Positions 1-9,851 of a stretch of 64,000 nucleotides of DNA are shown one piece after another (within the stretch, counting starts at the first letter, position 1; every line of letters begins with the position of its first letter). Source of the DNA: Charina bottae (taxonomy: Eukaryota; Chordata; Lepidosauria; Squamata; Charinaidae); assembly GCA_023362775.1 (NCBI GenBank), contig JALMGJ010000012.1:22526001-22590000 (forward strand). Direction: 5' to 3'. The notes beneath the pieces were generated by a model. The model was given only the letters and a program-made list of their open reading frames with translations, was not told where the DNA came from and ran no database searches. The position numbers and the translations under genes were made by a program.

Positions 1-520
1 GCACTTGAAGCAGCATCAAAACACAAAAGCTAACAACAGTTTATATAAAAGTCTCAGGAGACAAGCTTCTTGAAAGGGGAATATGGTAACTAAGCGAGAC
101 ATTTGGGAGGGGGGAAATATACCATAAACAAAGAAATGATCCTTGAATTCTTCATCCAGATATCAAAACATGCTTTGGAGTCTTAGTACTGCCTAATTAC
201 TGATTTCAATTGTGTAAAAGTCAAACCACCATTTAAATAAATTACGCAAATATTACAAAGTTGCAGATTTGCATATGCAATGCAATCGCTATGTATCTGT
301 AACAATCAGGTTATTTTAAATGCACATTTCCTCCCCATTCTTACATTGTCCTGTCCTGTTGGCTGGATCTGAGCAGTGCCAGAAAAGTTTTTGGCTGATC
401 CATGGTGAGATCTGGTCATTCAAATGGACTATAAAGTGATAGGGTGGAAGACTGCTTCCCTGCTTTGAACAAAGAAACAAACCTATCAGGGAGGAGAAAA
501 CCAGCAGATTTTCCTGTGAT
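1..520. other. Unassigned AT-rich flank
   Basis: No open frame, RNA gene or repeat that I recognise. The sequence is AT-rich and looks like unique intergenic or intronic DNA upstream of the retroelement cluster. Confidence 0.4.
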
Positions 521-690
521 ATGGATTTATTAGATTTACATCCTGGTTTTTCAGCAGGAACTGAGGTCAGCTTCCATAGGAATTTTCCTTCATTTTATTC
601 CTATTACAACAACCCTGTGAAGTAGGTTGGGCTGAGAAAGAGTGACTAGCCCAAAGTCACCAAGTTAGCTTCTATATGTTACTTTTGGGT
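521..690 (-). repeat. Degenerate tRNA-type SINE tail
   Basis: The stretch around 595-665 reads as a decayed copy of the module seen in better SINE copies in this window: 'ccctgtga', then 'ggttgggctgag', then 'agagtgactagcccaaagtc'. The order corresponds to the minus orientation. The tRNA-like head is missing or unrecognisable, and the copy ends close to the start of the gypsy element. Confidence 0.5.
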
Positions 691-838
691 TGTGTATAGG
701 TACTATCTATTGTAATATCTCTGGATTGCACATACTAGAACTGCTTAGAAGATCACGCTTGAAATGTGGGGAGCGGCATGAAGAAGCGACTCCTTCCCCT
801 CCTTGTCGGTGTCAGTACGGTGAGTGGCAAAAGTTGAA

Positions 839-1955
839 ATGGAGGTGAGTTCCCTGAGAGGCCAGATTTCGGGTATGTAGGAGACCCTTGAGCAGCTGCT
901 TCGAAATATGAGCCTGGGCAAGGCTGACAGCACTGAAGCGGTGGATTCCAGAGCTGACACCCCACAGCCTAGAGAGGAGGGGAACATTGACACTAAGATA
1001 GATGGGGGGATAGAGGATGCCAGCCGGCTGGGACGGCCTGCCCTGTTTAGAGAAAGGGACTGGCAAGGCCACCAAGAGGGGCCCTAGGATGGAATGAGCC
1101 CTTTGGAGGAAGAGACTTGAAGGTAAAATTCACTGGGGAACCCAAGAACCTAGCTTGTTTCCTGACGTGGGGGTTTTTTATGGATGAGTTCGAGGGAGTT
1201 TTTCCTACGGAAGACGCAAAGCTGCGACATGTCTCAGCTCAACTTGAGGGGGAGGTGGCAGAATGGCTTGTAGAGTTGCACGATGCCAGGTTGCCAGAGT
1301 TGGGGGACTTTGGGAGTTTTATGACCGCTTTGCAGATGAGATTTGAAGACCCCCTTTCTAGAATGAGGGCCAAGACAAGCTTACAGCATATCAAGCAGGG
1401 GGCTCAGTCGGTGTCTGAATATGCTATGGAGTTCAGGAGGCTGGCCGGAAAGTTGGGAGACTGTCCGGAGTCTTTGAAGATTGAATACTTCCAAGAGGGG
1501 TTGCATCCGGAGATTCTAGAACGGTCTCTAGCTAGAGGGGACCCAGAGACTTTGATGGGGTGGATCTGCCTCACTGGTCAAGTGGAAGACATGAGGATAT
1601 GCATCAAGAGGAAGCAGAGGCACCAGGCAGGAGGAGGGGGACAAGTGGTGTCAACTGTCTCCCCAGCAAGGAAGGGGGTGCATAAATCCTGGGATGAGGA
1701 GAAGGAGCGACAGATGAAACGGGTTGTGTTTGAGGTGCAGGCGAGAGGGCCACCCCATCGCCAATTGCCTGAAGTCAGTTACTACCAGGAGAAGCAAGGC
1801 TGGAAGCAGCAGCACTAGGACCCCAGTGCCGAAGGGCAAAGGAACAGTGGCCGCCGCTGCCACAGAGGAAGGAATCATCTACACCCTTCCTTTTGGGGGT
1901 AAATCTGCAGAAGAAGAAGCGGAGCCATCGAGAAATGATGGGAGCCTGCTCTAAG
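839..1955 (+). pseudogene. Gypsy gag remnant with CCHC zinc knuckle
   Basis: Gag is the structural capsid/nucleocapsid polyprotein of the element. A weakly open frame from the ATG at 839 has an early stop (about 878) and then a Glu/Asp-rich stretch. After a one-base shift near 1113 a 233-codon frame (1117-1818) carries the retrotransposon capsid-type domain, with tryptophans and the conserved spacing of 'FLTWGFFMDEF' and 'QGLHPEIL'-like helices. The zinc knuckle lies in another frame from 1724: Cys, 2 residues, Cys, 4 residues, His, 4 residues, Cys (CLRC...H...C). It is followed by a low-complexity tail ending about 1954. The knuckle being out of frame with capsid shows a frameshift between roughly 1724 and 1800. 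No intact gag can be made. Nearest relatives by feel are sushi-like gags, which also gave rise to domesticated mammalian genes, but nothing here suggests domestication. Confidence 0.8.
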
Positions 1956-1998
1956 TGGCACTGAAAGACAGGCTGTAGAGGATGGGCACACGGATCCA

Positions 1999-2480
1999 AT
2001 GGTGAGTGGAACCTGCCCTGCGATGTTCATGGGATTACAGATAGAAATGCTGGGAAACCATAGTGGCATGAACATGGTGGGAATGATAGACTCAGGGTGC
2101 AACAGGTGCCTCATGCATCCTGCTATAGTAAATGGTTTGAGACTGATGGTGGGAAAGCTGAAGGACCCCATCCTGTTTACCCAACTTGATGGGTCGGAAA
2201 TGCTGGGGGGCCCAATGGAATATTACACAGAAGAGGTACGGATGCAAATAAAGAGCCATGAAGAGACTTTAAGGTTTGTGGTGTCTCCTATTTTCAGTCA
2301 ACCCATAGTATTGGGGTAAACTTGGCTGCGGGCACAAACCCCCCAAGTGAACTGGACCACGGGTCAAATAACATTTGCAGATGGTGATTATGGAGGTCTA
2401 ACTCCACTAGAACTGGGGGCTGAACTGATGGGGGCAGTAACTGAGATGTTAGGAGGGGAGACAGCAGAAGACGATTCTCC
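1999..2480 (+). pseudogene. Gypsy aspartic protease remnant
   Basis: The protease cleaves the element's polyproteins. The frame beginning at 1999 contains the aspartyl protease active-site triad Asp-Ser-Gly within 'MIDSGCNRC' (around 2086-2105), preceded by a hydrophobic strand as usual, and later hydrophobic strands ending 'FSQPIVLG'. That last Leu-Gly resembles the conserved ILG strand of retropepsins. The frame stops at 2317-2319. The same frame is readable downstream as linker to about 2480 but then shifts relative to RT. Length (about 100 residues) fits a retropepsin. Non-functional because of the stop and the shift. Confidence 0.75.
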
Positions 2481-2495
2481 CATCCCTACAGGGAT

Positions 2496-3881
2496 TTGAA
2501 GGAGGTATTTGGAGAAGTGGAATCGAACCAACTCCCACCTCATAGAAAAACAGATTGTGCTATAGAGCTGGAGCCAGGGGCAGAGTTACCCAAGACTAAG
2601 TTGTACTCTATGGCTCCTAAGGAACTGGTGGCTTTGCGGGAGTTTATTGATAAAAACCTGGAGTGGGGATTCATCCGCCCTGCCATCTCATCGATGGCCG
2701 CGCCTGTTCTGTTCAGAACTAAGAAAGATGGGTTCCGATTGTGCACAGACTATTGGGGTCTCAATGCCATTTGTACCTCTAACAAATATCCCTTACCGCT
2801 AATGAAGGACATGTTGGCCCACTTATCGAAAGGGAAGATTTTTACCAAGTTGGATTTAAGGGAGGAGTACTTCCAGGTTCGAATCCAGGCTGGAAATGAA
2901 TGGAAGACAGTGTTTAATTGTCAATTGGGGTCCTTTGAATACCTGGTGATGCCGTTTGGGTTAAAAGGGGCTCCTGGGGTTTTTATGCATTTGATAAATG
3001 AAGTGTTACATGACTTTTTGTACAGGGGGGTATTGCTTTACCTGGATGATATTCTGATTTATTCTGAGACTATGGAAGAACATATAAACCTGGTCAGGGA
3101 AGTATTGAAGTGGTTATTGCAGAATCAACTGTATGCTAAATTGTCAAAATGTGAGTTCCATAGGGAACAGTTAGATTACCTGGGGTACCGAGTGTCGGGT
3201 AAGGGAATAGAAATGGATCCAGCAAAAGTGCAAGATGTAGTGAATTGGGAAACCCTGAAATCTAGGAGACAATTGCAGAGTTTCTTGGGGTTTGCCAATT
3301 TCTATCAACAATTTATTCCCAACTTTGCACAGGTGGCTCTACCTCTCACTGACCTGTTTAAAACCAAAGGAAAGGGAGACCCTAAAGAAGTGAAAAGGCC
3401 TGGGGCAAAATTACAATGGACTGAAGAGTGCCAGGATGCCTTTGAAGAACTAAAGGCTTTGTTCACCTCAGAACCGGTCCTAAAACATCCCGACACCTTG
3501 AGGCCTTTAATAGTGCAAGTTGATGCTTCAGATGTGGCATTTGGGGCAATTTTGCTACAAAAAGATGAAGAGGGGAAAATGAGGCCCTGTGCTTACCTTT
3601 CCCATAGATTTAACAACACAGAACGCTGCTGGCATGTATGGGAGAAGGAGGCCTTCGCAGTGCGGTAGGTGTTGGTGACCTGGAGGCATTTGCTAGAAGG
3701 AGCGCCTCAGCCTTTTGAAGTATGGACAGACCATAAAAATTTAGAAGCCTTATGCATTCGAAGAAAATTGAATCCCAAACAGATCAGATGGGGCCAATTT
3801 TTTAGTAGATTTAATTTTACACTCAAATATTTACCTGGGGGGAAAATTGTTTTGGCCAACAAATTGTCCTGTTTACCCTAG
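2496..3881 (+). pseudogene. Gypsy reverse transcriptase and RNase H remnant
   Basis: One frame runs from 2496 to 3881 with a stop codon at 3666-3668. RT domains are clear. The first catalytic Asp is in 'FTKLDLREEYFQVRI' (D about codon 120), followed by 'LVMPFGLKGAPGVF'. The YLDD box is at codons 182-185 (3039-3050) in 'LLYLDDILIYS', and the thumb/connection has 'YLGYRVSGKGIEMDP'. RNase H follows: 'QVDASDVAFGAIL' with its catalytic Asp, 'CAYLSHRFNNTE', and after the stop 'VWTDHKNLEAL' with another acidic residue. The order RT then RNase H directly before integrase is Ty3/gypsy-like. The stop after 'EKEAFAVR' separates the RNase H in two. This is the best preserved part of the element. Confidence 0.92.
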
Positions 3882-3899
3882 CACAACAGTGAAAGAGAA

Positions 3900-4244
3900 G
3901 TGGTGGTGGATTCGGAATTTCTGGCTCAGCAGTTGGGAATGGTAGCAGTCACGAGGAGCCAAAAGTCCATGCCAACCATGACAGTGGAAGAGAGTTTGCA
4001 GAGTGACCTGCTTACCCAGTTAAAAGAAAATGATTGGCTGCAGGCCAATAAATCAAAACTGGAAGAGAAGCAAGGGTTGTGGTGGATTGGGGATAGATTG
4101 TATATTCTGGAAACCTTACAACGGAAGATACTTGAAAGATGTCATGATGCCAAGTCGGCTGGGCATTTCGGCTATTTGAAGATCTTGCATTTATTAAGGC
4201 GGCAATTTTGGGGGGCTTCTCTATGCAAGGATGTGGAAGGATAA
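3900..4244 (+). pseudogene. Gypsy integrase N-terminal fragment
   Basis: This continues the pol frame after a stop at 3879-3881. Near its end, 'RCHDAKSAGHFGYLKILHLLRRQF' resembles the His-His half of the integrase HHCC zinc domain (H-D...GHFG). The expected Cys-Cys pair and the whole DDE core are absent, because the frame ends at 4242-4244 and the following DNA shows no integrase similarity that I can see. I read this as physical truncation of the element. Confidence 0.7.
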
Positions 4245-4245
4245 A

Positions 4246-5096
4246 TATTGCACTCCAGACATCACCATGGAGTGTTACAGTACCTGAGTGGTGCTGCGGA
4301 GCAGGGCAAGAATCAGCTGGAGTGTGCGGTGTGGCAAGGCAAGGCTCGACTGGAAGACGCGGCGAGGAATCGTGGTGAGACTTGACTGCAGGTAAAGGCA
4401 GCTGGGAAAACTCTGAACTGGTGAAATGTGCAGGCTCTGATTCCACTAGGGTTACAGAGCAAGGTCTGGAGATTAGTTCTGGCTCTACTTCTCCTGAAGA
4501 AGTTGTTGGCTCAGTGGAACGGTTGTCTCCGGTGGCTTGCTCCTTGTGCTGGCGTCTTTTTAATCTGTTCCTGTTGCGCTGTTTATCCTCAGGAACCAAT
4601 TGGGCTTCCTTCTATTTGGCACGCTTTTTGGCTCGTCTTTCCCTTGCACTGATTGGTGGCTTAGAGCATGCTCCTTGGTCTTCGCCAATCAACTGCTCAG
4701 GATTCTCCTGCTATGCTGAGTCATTTTGGGTTTTGTTCCCCCCCCATTTTCTCCAGATAGGTTTCGATTTCCCCTTTTTGCTTAGCATAGGTTTCGTTTT
4801 CTTTCTTTTGCTTAGCATAGGTTTCGATTTCATCTTCCTCAGTGTCAGATTCAGACTCGACTCTTACACTTAAATAGTAGACTTCAACCCGTTGGCATCT
4901 TTTTCCTTTTCGTTGGTGTCCTCTCCCTTTCGCCCCTCTGATACCCCACAAAGAATTTTCTTGTACTGGAGTCTCGCCTTTGAGTCCAATCGAGGAGATG
5001 ACCAAGTGGATCTGGTAAATCCTCCAGTGCGCGCTATCCCATTGGGTCTTTTCCTCTCTCAGAGCCGGAAGGACTCCTGGCGGGCTTGCTAGAAAA
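4246..5096. other. Unclassified, probably retroelement-derived segment
   Basis: Lies between the truncated gypsy integrase and a minus-strand LTR. It contains a short local tandem repeat: three copies of 'cataggtttcg' or 'gataggtttcg' spaced about 35-38 bp (4757-4830). Two long minus-strand frames (4012-4599 and 4721-5005) are Ser/Pro/Glu/Lys-rich and match nothing I know. If the LTR at 5097-5597 is a 5' LTR, this would be the leader and start of that element on the minus strand, but I find no convincing primer binding site. Treated as unknown. Confidence 0.4.
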
Positions 5097-5597
5097 TGTT
5101 GGTCCCAGAAGAGATTAGTTCAGTTTTGGATTAGTTCAGTTTTGCCTGGTGCAATATCCAATTACACAGGACATGAGAATTCTTCAAAGCCATGACTCGT
5201 TTATTTCAGATGTCTGTAACAAAGAAGGACCCCTCTCAAAGGGAAAAGGGCCCCATGTTCCTCTGTCCAGCAGCTTTTATAGACATAAAGGCTTACATCA
5301 TTTGGCAATTAGCACATGCTCTATTCTTACACTTACACATTATTCCTAACGCTATTGCGCTGTGCAGTGCTGATAAGCTAAGGTAGCTATCTCAGGTTAA
5401 GGACACATTAATCAGGCATGAATAAGCTGGTTTGGCATCACAGGCTCCATTGTCTCCCTCTTATCTCTCTCCCTGCCCATAAATTAAAGCTTGGGCATAG
5501 GGAGTCTAAAATCTTCCCTTGCTTTAACGAAGAGCAACTTGTCTGTGTATTCCTAACAACTTGCTTGTTATCAGCGGTCTCATACTCCCTTACAACA
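5097..5597 (-). mobile_element. Solo or partial LTR, minus strand
   Basis: A 501-bp block starting TGTTGG and ending CAACA on the + strand, so the ends are TG...CA with a 5-bp inverted TGTTG/CAACA. Read on the minus strand it has a promoter-like TATAAAAGC followed, at a plausible R/U5 distance, by an AATAAA signal (in 'GAAATAAACGAG'), which is the expected U3-R-U5 layout. No matching target duplication is visible at the two edges (left flank 'gaaaa', right flank 'ttcag'), so it may be one LTR of a rearranged element. Not obviously the LTR of the + strand gypsy next to it, since orientation is opposite. Confidence 0.65.
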
Positions 5598-5754
5598 TTC
5601 AGCACAGCTGCATTTTGACCCTTCCTCCTCTTCAGATGTTTCCTCACTCGATGTCTCCCCACACTCACATCCATGCAGGTCAACATCCCGACCCCCAGCT
5701 GGGCCCCACAGCTGCCTCAAAAATCCAGCGTCATAAGCCTGGAGGACTTCCTGG

Positions 5755-5939
5755 TACCAAAGGGCAGCCACGTGACCCAAAATGGCTGCCGCTTCCAGGA
5801 TGGCCGAATCTGGGTCACATGATCGCGGAGGCCTTGTGAGGGCCATAATGTTGGGCCCCGGTCGGAAATCTACTTTTCGGGTACCATGGTAACTTTGAAT
5901 GGCCTTTAAGCAGCGGTCGGTAAGTGAAGATTTCCTGTA
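5755..5939 (-). mobile_element. Truncated TACAGG-ended DNA element
   Basis: On the minus strand from 5939 it reads TACAGGAAATCTTCACTTAC and then 'CCATTCAAAGTTAC'. This matches the terminal part of the complete copy at 30373-30746 (shared 'cttac.gac.gc' and 'gttcaaagttac'). It also carries the 'gatcatgtgacc' module common to this family. The other terminus is missing. Confidence 0.6.
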
Positions 5940-6062
5940 TTTACTGTGTAGTAAATGCTCCACTCCACAACAGCTCTGCATGGTCAGTTTGTGGCTTGAA
6001 GGAGATGATTCAGGAAAGTGACCCCAAATTTGGCCAGGTATTTATTTGCCTCACTTAGGGAG

Positions 6063-6064
6063 TT

Positions 6065-6096
<32 letters not shown>

Positions 6097-6215
6097 GTTT
6101 ATGTGTTAATGGTTTTTTTTTTGTGTGTGTTAATGTTTGTTTTAATGTTTCTTTAACAATTTGTAAATTGCCCAGTCACTGGGAGTCAGGTGGCATATAC
6201 ATTTAATAAATATTT
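6063..6215 (+). repeat. (TTAG)n tract and LINE 3' tail
   Basis: About 30 bp of TTAG repeats (about 6065-6095) are followed by 'ttgtaaattgcccagtcact', then 'ggtggcatat', and a terminal 'aataaata'. This is the pattern of an L2/CR1-group LINE or dependent SINE 3' end (TTGTAA.CCGCC..AGT...GGGCGG.ATATAAAT) in + orientation. Only the tail is recognisable. Confidence 0.5.
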
Positions 6216-6253
6216 AATATATTATTCTTACTCTTATTCCTTAGGGTTTTTGG

Positions 6254-6256
<3 letters not shown>

Positions 6257-6316
<60 letters not shown>
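6257..6316. repeat. (TC)n microsatellite
   Basis: Thirty uninterrupted TC dinucleotides. Directly visible; no function implied. Confidence 0.97.
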
Positions 6317-6321
<5 letters not shown>

Positions 6322-6659
6322 ATCACATCACCAATACATTGGCCTGAAAAATGTCTTATGCCCTGTCCAGATGTTTGGAGGTAGAATATAGATAAAGGAA
6401 AGTCTAATATATGCAAATGGAATGTAAGATGTGTCTATTATTTTAAGAGAAATAGTAACATCCCTCAAAATGTAGGGCTTAAATATTGGGGGTGGGGTGG
6501 GGTTTGATTTACTTATTTATCTGCTGTGTACACATCCAACTTTTTAATTAGTGTTGCATTGTTTGGTCTGTTTGGTTAACTACGCTTTTGAATGTTGAAA
6601 GTACAAGACAGAAATTGAATGAATGTTATTTATGTTTTTATGTAGCTATGTTTATACAT

Positions 6660-6775
6660 CCTTTCCTCTGTGTTTATTATGATTTGGTGTCTTGGTGTGG
6701 TTTATATTGTAAGCCCCCTTGAATGTCCTGTCTTAAGAGAGAGGAAGTACATAAATGTAAATAAAAAAATAAACA
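6660..6775 (+). repeat. LINE-type 3' tail
   Basis: The line 'attgtaagcccccttgaatg' followed by an A-rich 'gtaaataaaaaaataaa' end is a decayed L2/CR1-like 3' terminus in + orientation. No upstream coding part is recognisable. Confidence 0.4.
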
Positions 6776-7004
6776 TTTTTTCACTGAAAAGTAACTCAGG
6801 AATAGGGACTAAGTATTCCACACACCAATCTGCCTCATAATAACTAAGAGAAATAGTTATGTTTCTTAAATTTTTCCTCAAAATAGAGGAAACAATTTTA
6901 TTTCATAATTTTTCTCAGGATAAAGCATTCTATTTCTTTATAATTTTCCCCCAATAAGATGGCCTGGTGCTATGACTATCTTATCCTTGCTGAGGAGATT
7001 TTCT

Positions 7005-7079
7005 TAGATAGATAGATAGATGGATGGATGGATGGATGGATGGATGGATGGATGGATGGATGGATGGATGGATGGATGG
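7005..7079. repeat. Compound (GATA)n(GATG)n microsatellite
   Basis: Four GATA units run directly into about fourteen GGAT units. GATA-type tetranucleotides are common in squamate genomes. Confidence 0.96.
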
Positions 7080-8690
7080 TAGAATAATTTTATAACCAGC
7101 ATTTAAATTATACAGGAATTCAGTTTGGCTGGAGGGCCTAGGGGGGAACAGAAAAGTGTGTAATTTAAAGAGACTATTCAGGAGACGACTCCTCCATTTT
7201 ATTTCATTTTACAAATCATTAAGAGTAATAATAATGCTTACATATCTAATATTTTCTTTAAGTTACTTTCCTCCAATGTTAACCTTAAAACTATCCCCAT
7301 TTGATTAAAAGAAAATATATTTTGGGAGTCTGAAGATTAAATATTCATGATTTCTGCTGAACCTATAATAAATAAAAGGAAGATGCAGGAAAGAGATTGT
7401 GGGAAAATACATATTTAGGACTTTGATACCACAGGGGCTGCATATTAGTAGCTGAAAAATTATGGAGGCATGTCCATCATGATCTGGGGGACATGCCAAA
7501 ACATGGAAGACAAAAGATAAGCTAAATTTTACACTATGGCTGTGTTCACATTGCACACATTCTTGTGGTTATTTTAACCATGGTTTATTGAAAGCCAATT
7601 TTATGGGTTCAGAGGCATAAGCTAACTAAAATAAGCAAGGTTTACTCAATGCAATAGACTATGATTTGGTCAGTTAGTTCCACAGACATGAGAATCCAGC
7701 CAGTGAAATCTTTGCTTCCTAGATAATCGTTTATCAGGATTTCAGAATTCACCAACAAGGATTTCATCAAAAGAAAGCCAGAAATTATAAAAACTGGGCA
7801 GTAAATACCCCTTTAGAAGAGGCACATCTGCCTTCTTTACACACAAAGTTCTTTTAAGATGATCCTGGCCAAAAGATAATATTGTTGGAGGCAAAAACAT
7901 TCCACCTGGATGGTAGCCAGAACACATTTTCTAAGTGCAAACTGACACAAGGACGCAAACAAATCATGCCAACAACAATTTATGGCCTCCAAATGTGTTG
8001 GACTTCACAACTTCCAGAAATCCTAACTGGTAGAGCAATAACTCTCTATAGTAGCACTACAAGGAAATGGGTAGACTGGAATTGAGAATATTTTTGCGGG
8101 TTTATGTTTGACCGCTATACGGTTATTTTCCAAGAATCTTTGTTGTCCGTTCCCTATTTTCCTCCCCAAGATTCCTCTTTCTCCATTTTTTTCTAGGTAG
8201 TTCCCGCCTTCAGCCTTTTTTTTTTTTGCAAGGCACTTTTTTGTACACATGGTTCTAATCTGGAAAGGACTATGTACTCAGAATCCTAGCATTGCCTCCC
8301 CCCACCCCATGGAAATTGAGTGCAGTTTTAAGAACAGAATTACCTAATCTTTCTGGACCAATAGCTACATTTAGAATTTTGAGATGATACTACACAAAAT
8401 GGCCATCATGGTGGATCTGACAAAACACTTTGAGAAGGCAAACAAATCATTCAACTGCACCCACCCACCATTTTATTTTCTAAAAATGTCTGTGGAGTCT
8501 ATGTAGCATGTCAGCATTATTGAAAATACAGTATAGGTTGTGCTTGAAACTGGCACTCTACTTTACAGCATGCTAGACTTCCATTCTTATTTTTTATATA
8601 ACATTAAGAAGGAAAGAAGCTTGGTGGCAGTCAAAAACACATCATCAGTTGGCACACTGTTGTCCTTGATGACACACTGAAGACCCAAGA
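7080..8690. other. Unassigned intergenic sequence
   Basis: No gene or repeat that I can name. Short open frames here look like chance and have no recognisable protein features. Confidence 0.4.
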
Positions 8691-8697
8691 GTTAGAC

Positions 8698-8941
8698 TGT
8701 GTGTCGGGACACGTTAGTGTGTCGGCTGCAGTGTTTGGGTGTGTCGCGGCTGCTGCTGCCTCTGAGCCCTGCCAGGATTCCGCGCAGGTCCTAGTGCCTG
8801 CCTTGTGCCTTGCTGCCTCCAAACCTGCTGTGATTCCACACAGGTCCTAGTGCCTGCTTTGTGCCCTGCTTTAAGAGTGTGTCGCGAAATGATGCCTGTC
8901 TAAAAAGTGTGTCACCAACATGAAAACTTTGGAAAGCTCTG
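8698..8941 (-). mobile_element. hAT-like non-autonomous element
   Basis: Minus-strand reading starts CAGAGCTTTCCAAAGTTTTC and then 'TTGGTGACACAC'. This is closely similar to the left end of the element at 58756 (CAGGGCTTTCCAAAGTG...GGTGACACAC). The flanks 'agttagac' (8690-8697) and 'agttagag' (8942-8949) agree in 7 of 8 bases and could be a hAT-type 8-bp target duplication. The opposite end lacks the terminal motif. Inside is an imperfect direct repeat of about 50 bp, each unit containing 'aggtcctagtgcctgc'. Confidence 0.55.
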
Positions 8942-9112
8942 AGTTAGAGTGTTGATGGGAAAGCCTCCTTTGATTGAAACTCAACTCCTGGTGGCTGCAT
9001 GGATGCATCCAGTTAGTTTTTCTTGCAAAAATAAGAAGGGGTTAATCACTTCCTTCTTCCAGCTGGGGTTGCCGTTTTTCTAATTCCTAGTCTAGCCTTT
9101 GGCCCTGGATCT

Positions 9113-9460
9113 TCCGGGAGTTTATTTATTTATTTATCCTGCCTTTATTATTTTTATAAATAACTCAAGGTGGCGAACATGCCTAATACCCCTCCCTCCT
9201 ATTTTCCCTACAACAGCAACCCTGTGAGGTGAGTTGGGCTGTGTGTGTGTGACTGGCCCAAGGTCACCCAGCCAGCTTTCATGCCTATGGCGGGACTAGA
9301 ACTCTCAGTCTCCTGGTTTGCCATTGGCTCCTTCCTAGGGCTGAGAGACAGGGACTGGCCCAAGGTCACCCAGCCAGCTTTCATGCCTAAGGTGGGACTA
9401 GAACTCTCTGTCTCCTGGTTTCTTGCCCAGCACCTTAACCACTAGACCAAACTGGCTCTA
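9113..9460 (-). mobile_element. Chimeric tRNA-derived SINE
   Basis: Read on the minus strand it has a tRNA-like head ('GGTCTAGTGGTTAAGG', A-box-like, and 'GTTCTAGTCCC', B-box-like). Next comes 'GGGTGACCTTGGGCCAGTC', 'CAGCCCTAGGAAGGAGCCAA' and 'TGGCAAACCAGGAGACTGAG', after which the 'GTTCTAGTCCCGCC' and 'GGGTGACCTTGGGCCAGTC' modules occur a second time. It ends in a LINE-like tail (CACCTTGAGTTATTTATAA) and (AAAT)n. It is longer than the single-unit copy at 45241 because it joins the front of one SINE type to the body of another. Pol III transcribed in origin, mobilised in trans by a LINE. Confidence 0.8.
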
Positions 9461-9499
9461 GTTCAAGTACTAACAAAGTATGATCCTGCTTGATGAAGA

Positions 9500-9831
9500 T
9501 TATGTGCCATCAAGTCCATGTTGACTCTTAGCAACCACATAGATAGATTTTCTCCATGACAATCTGTCCCTAACCTGAAGGTCTTTCAGGTCTTCCAATG
9601 GTGCACCCATTGCCACTGTAATGGAGTCCATCCATCTTGCTGCTGGTCATCCTCTTCTTCTCTTTCCTTCCACCTTTCCCAGCATTGGAGCCTTCTCCAG
9701 AGAGCTGGGTCTTCGCATAATGTGTCTGAAGTAGAATAATTTGAGCCTGATCATTTGTGCCTTGAGTGAGAACTCTGAATTGATTTGCTCTATGATCCGT
9801 TGGTTGATCCTGCTTATGCTTCTTTCTTTTT
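9500..9831 (-). pseudogene. RTE/BovB-like LINE ORF C-terminal remnant
   Basis: The minus-strand frame ending with a TAA at 9498-9500 gives a coherent run including 'LFYFRHIMRRPSSLEKAPML', 'GKVEGKRRRG', 'RWMDSITVAMGAPLEDL' and 'SWRKSIYVVAKSQHGLDG'. This is the arrangement of the BovB/RTE reverse transcriptase C-terminus, where '..MLGKIEGRRRRG..RWLDGIT..' is typical. A single in-frame TGA follows 'KRRRG', where a CGA Arg would be expected, consistent with CpG decay. Upstream, 'RINQRIIEQINSEFSLKAQM' extends the similarity. The remainder of the LINE is not visible beyond about 9850. Such elements supply the machinery and tail for Sauria SINEs, two of which occur in this window. Confidence 0.7.
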
Positions 9832-9851
9832 TTAAGATCAGCTGTGGTCAT

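Larger units (their letters stand above)
735..4245 (+). mobile_element. Ty3/gypsy LTR retrotransposon, broken and truncated
   Basis: The order leader, gag with a CCHC knuckle, aspartic protease, reverse transcriptase, RNase H and the beginning of integrase is the Ty3/gypsy order, and the RT resembles the sushi/chromovirus-like lineages of vertebrates. I see no LTR at either end of this body. The coding line changes frame at least three times (near 1113, 1724-1818 and 2320-2496). It also carries in-frame stops, notably at 3666-3668 and 3879-3881 in pol. Homology stops abruptly about 4245, inside the integrase N-terminal region. It is a dead copy: all proteins are interrupted. Left boundary is approximate; the true 5' end could be anywhere between about 690 and 780. 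Confidence 0.85.

Noticed and set aside
4012..4599. 195-codon minus-strand frame as a host gene
   Set aside because: It overlaps the gypsy integrase frame on the other strand and has low-complexity composition. Any coding role would be that of a retroelement and is unproven.
6257..7079. CRISPR-like regular repeats
   Set aside because: They are simple di- and tetranucleotide microsatellites in eukaryotic DNA without spacers.
8740..8760. CTG/CTGC run as an expandable triplet repeat
   Set aside because: Only three interrupted units within a transposon, not a triplet tract.
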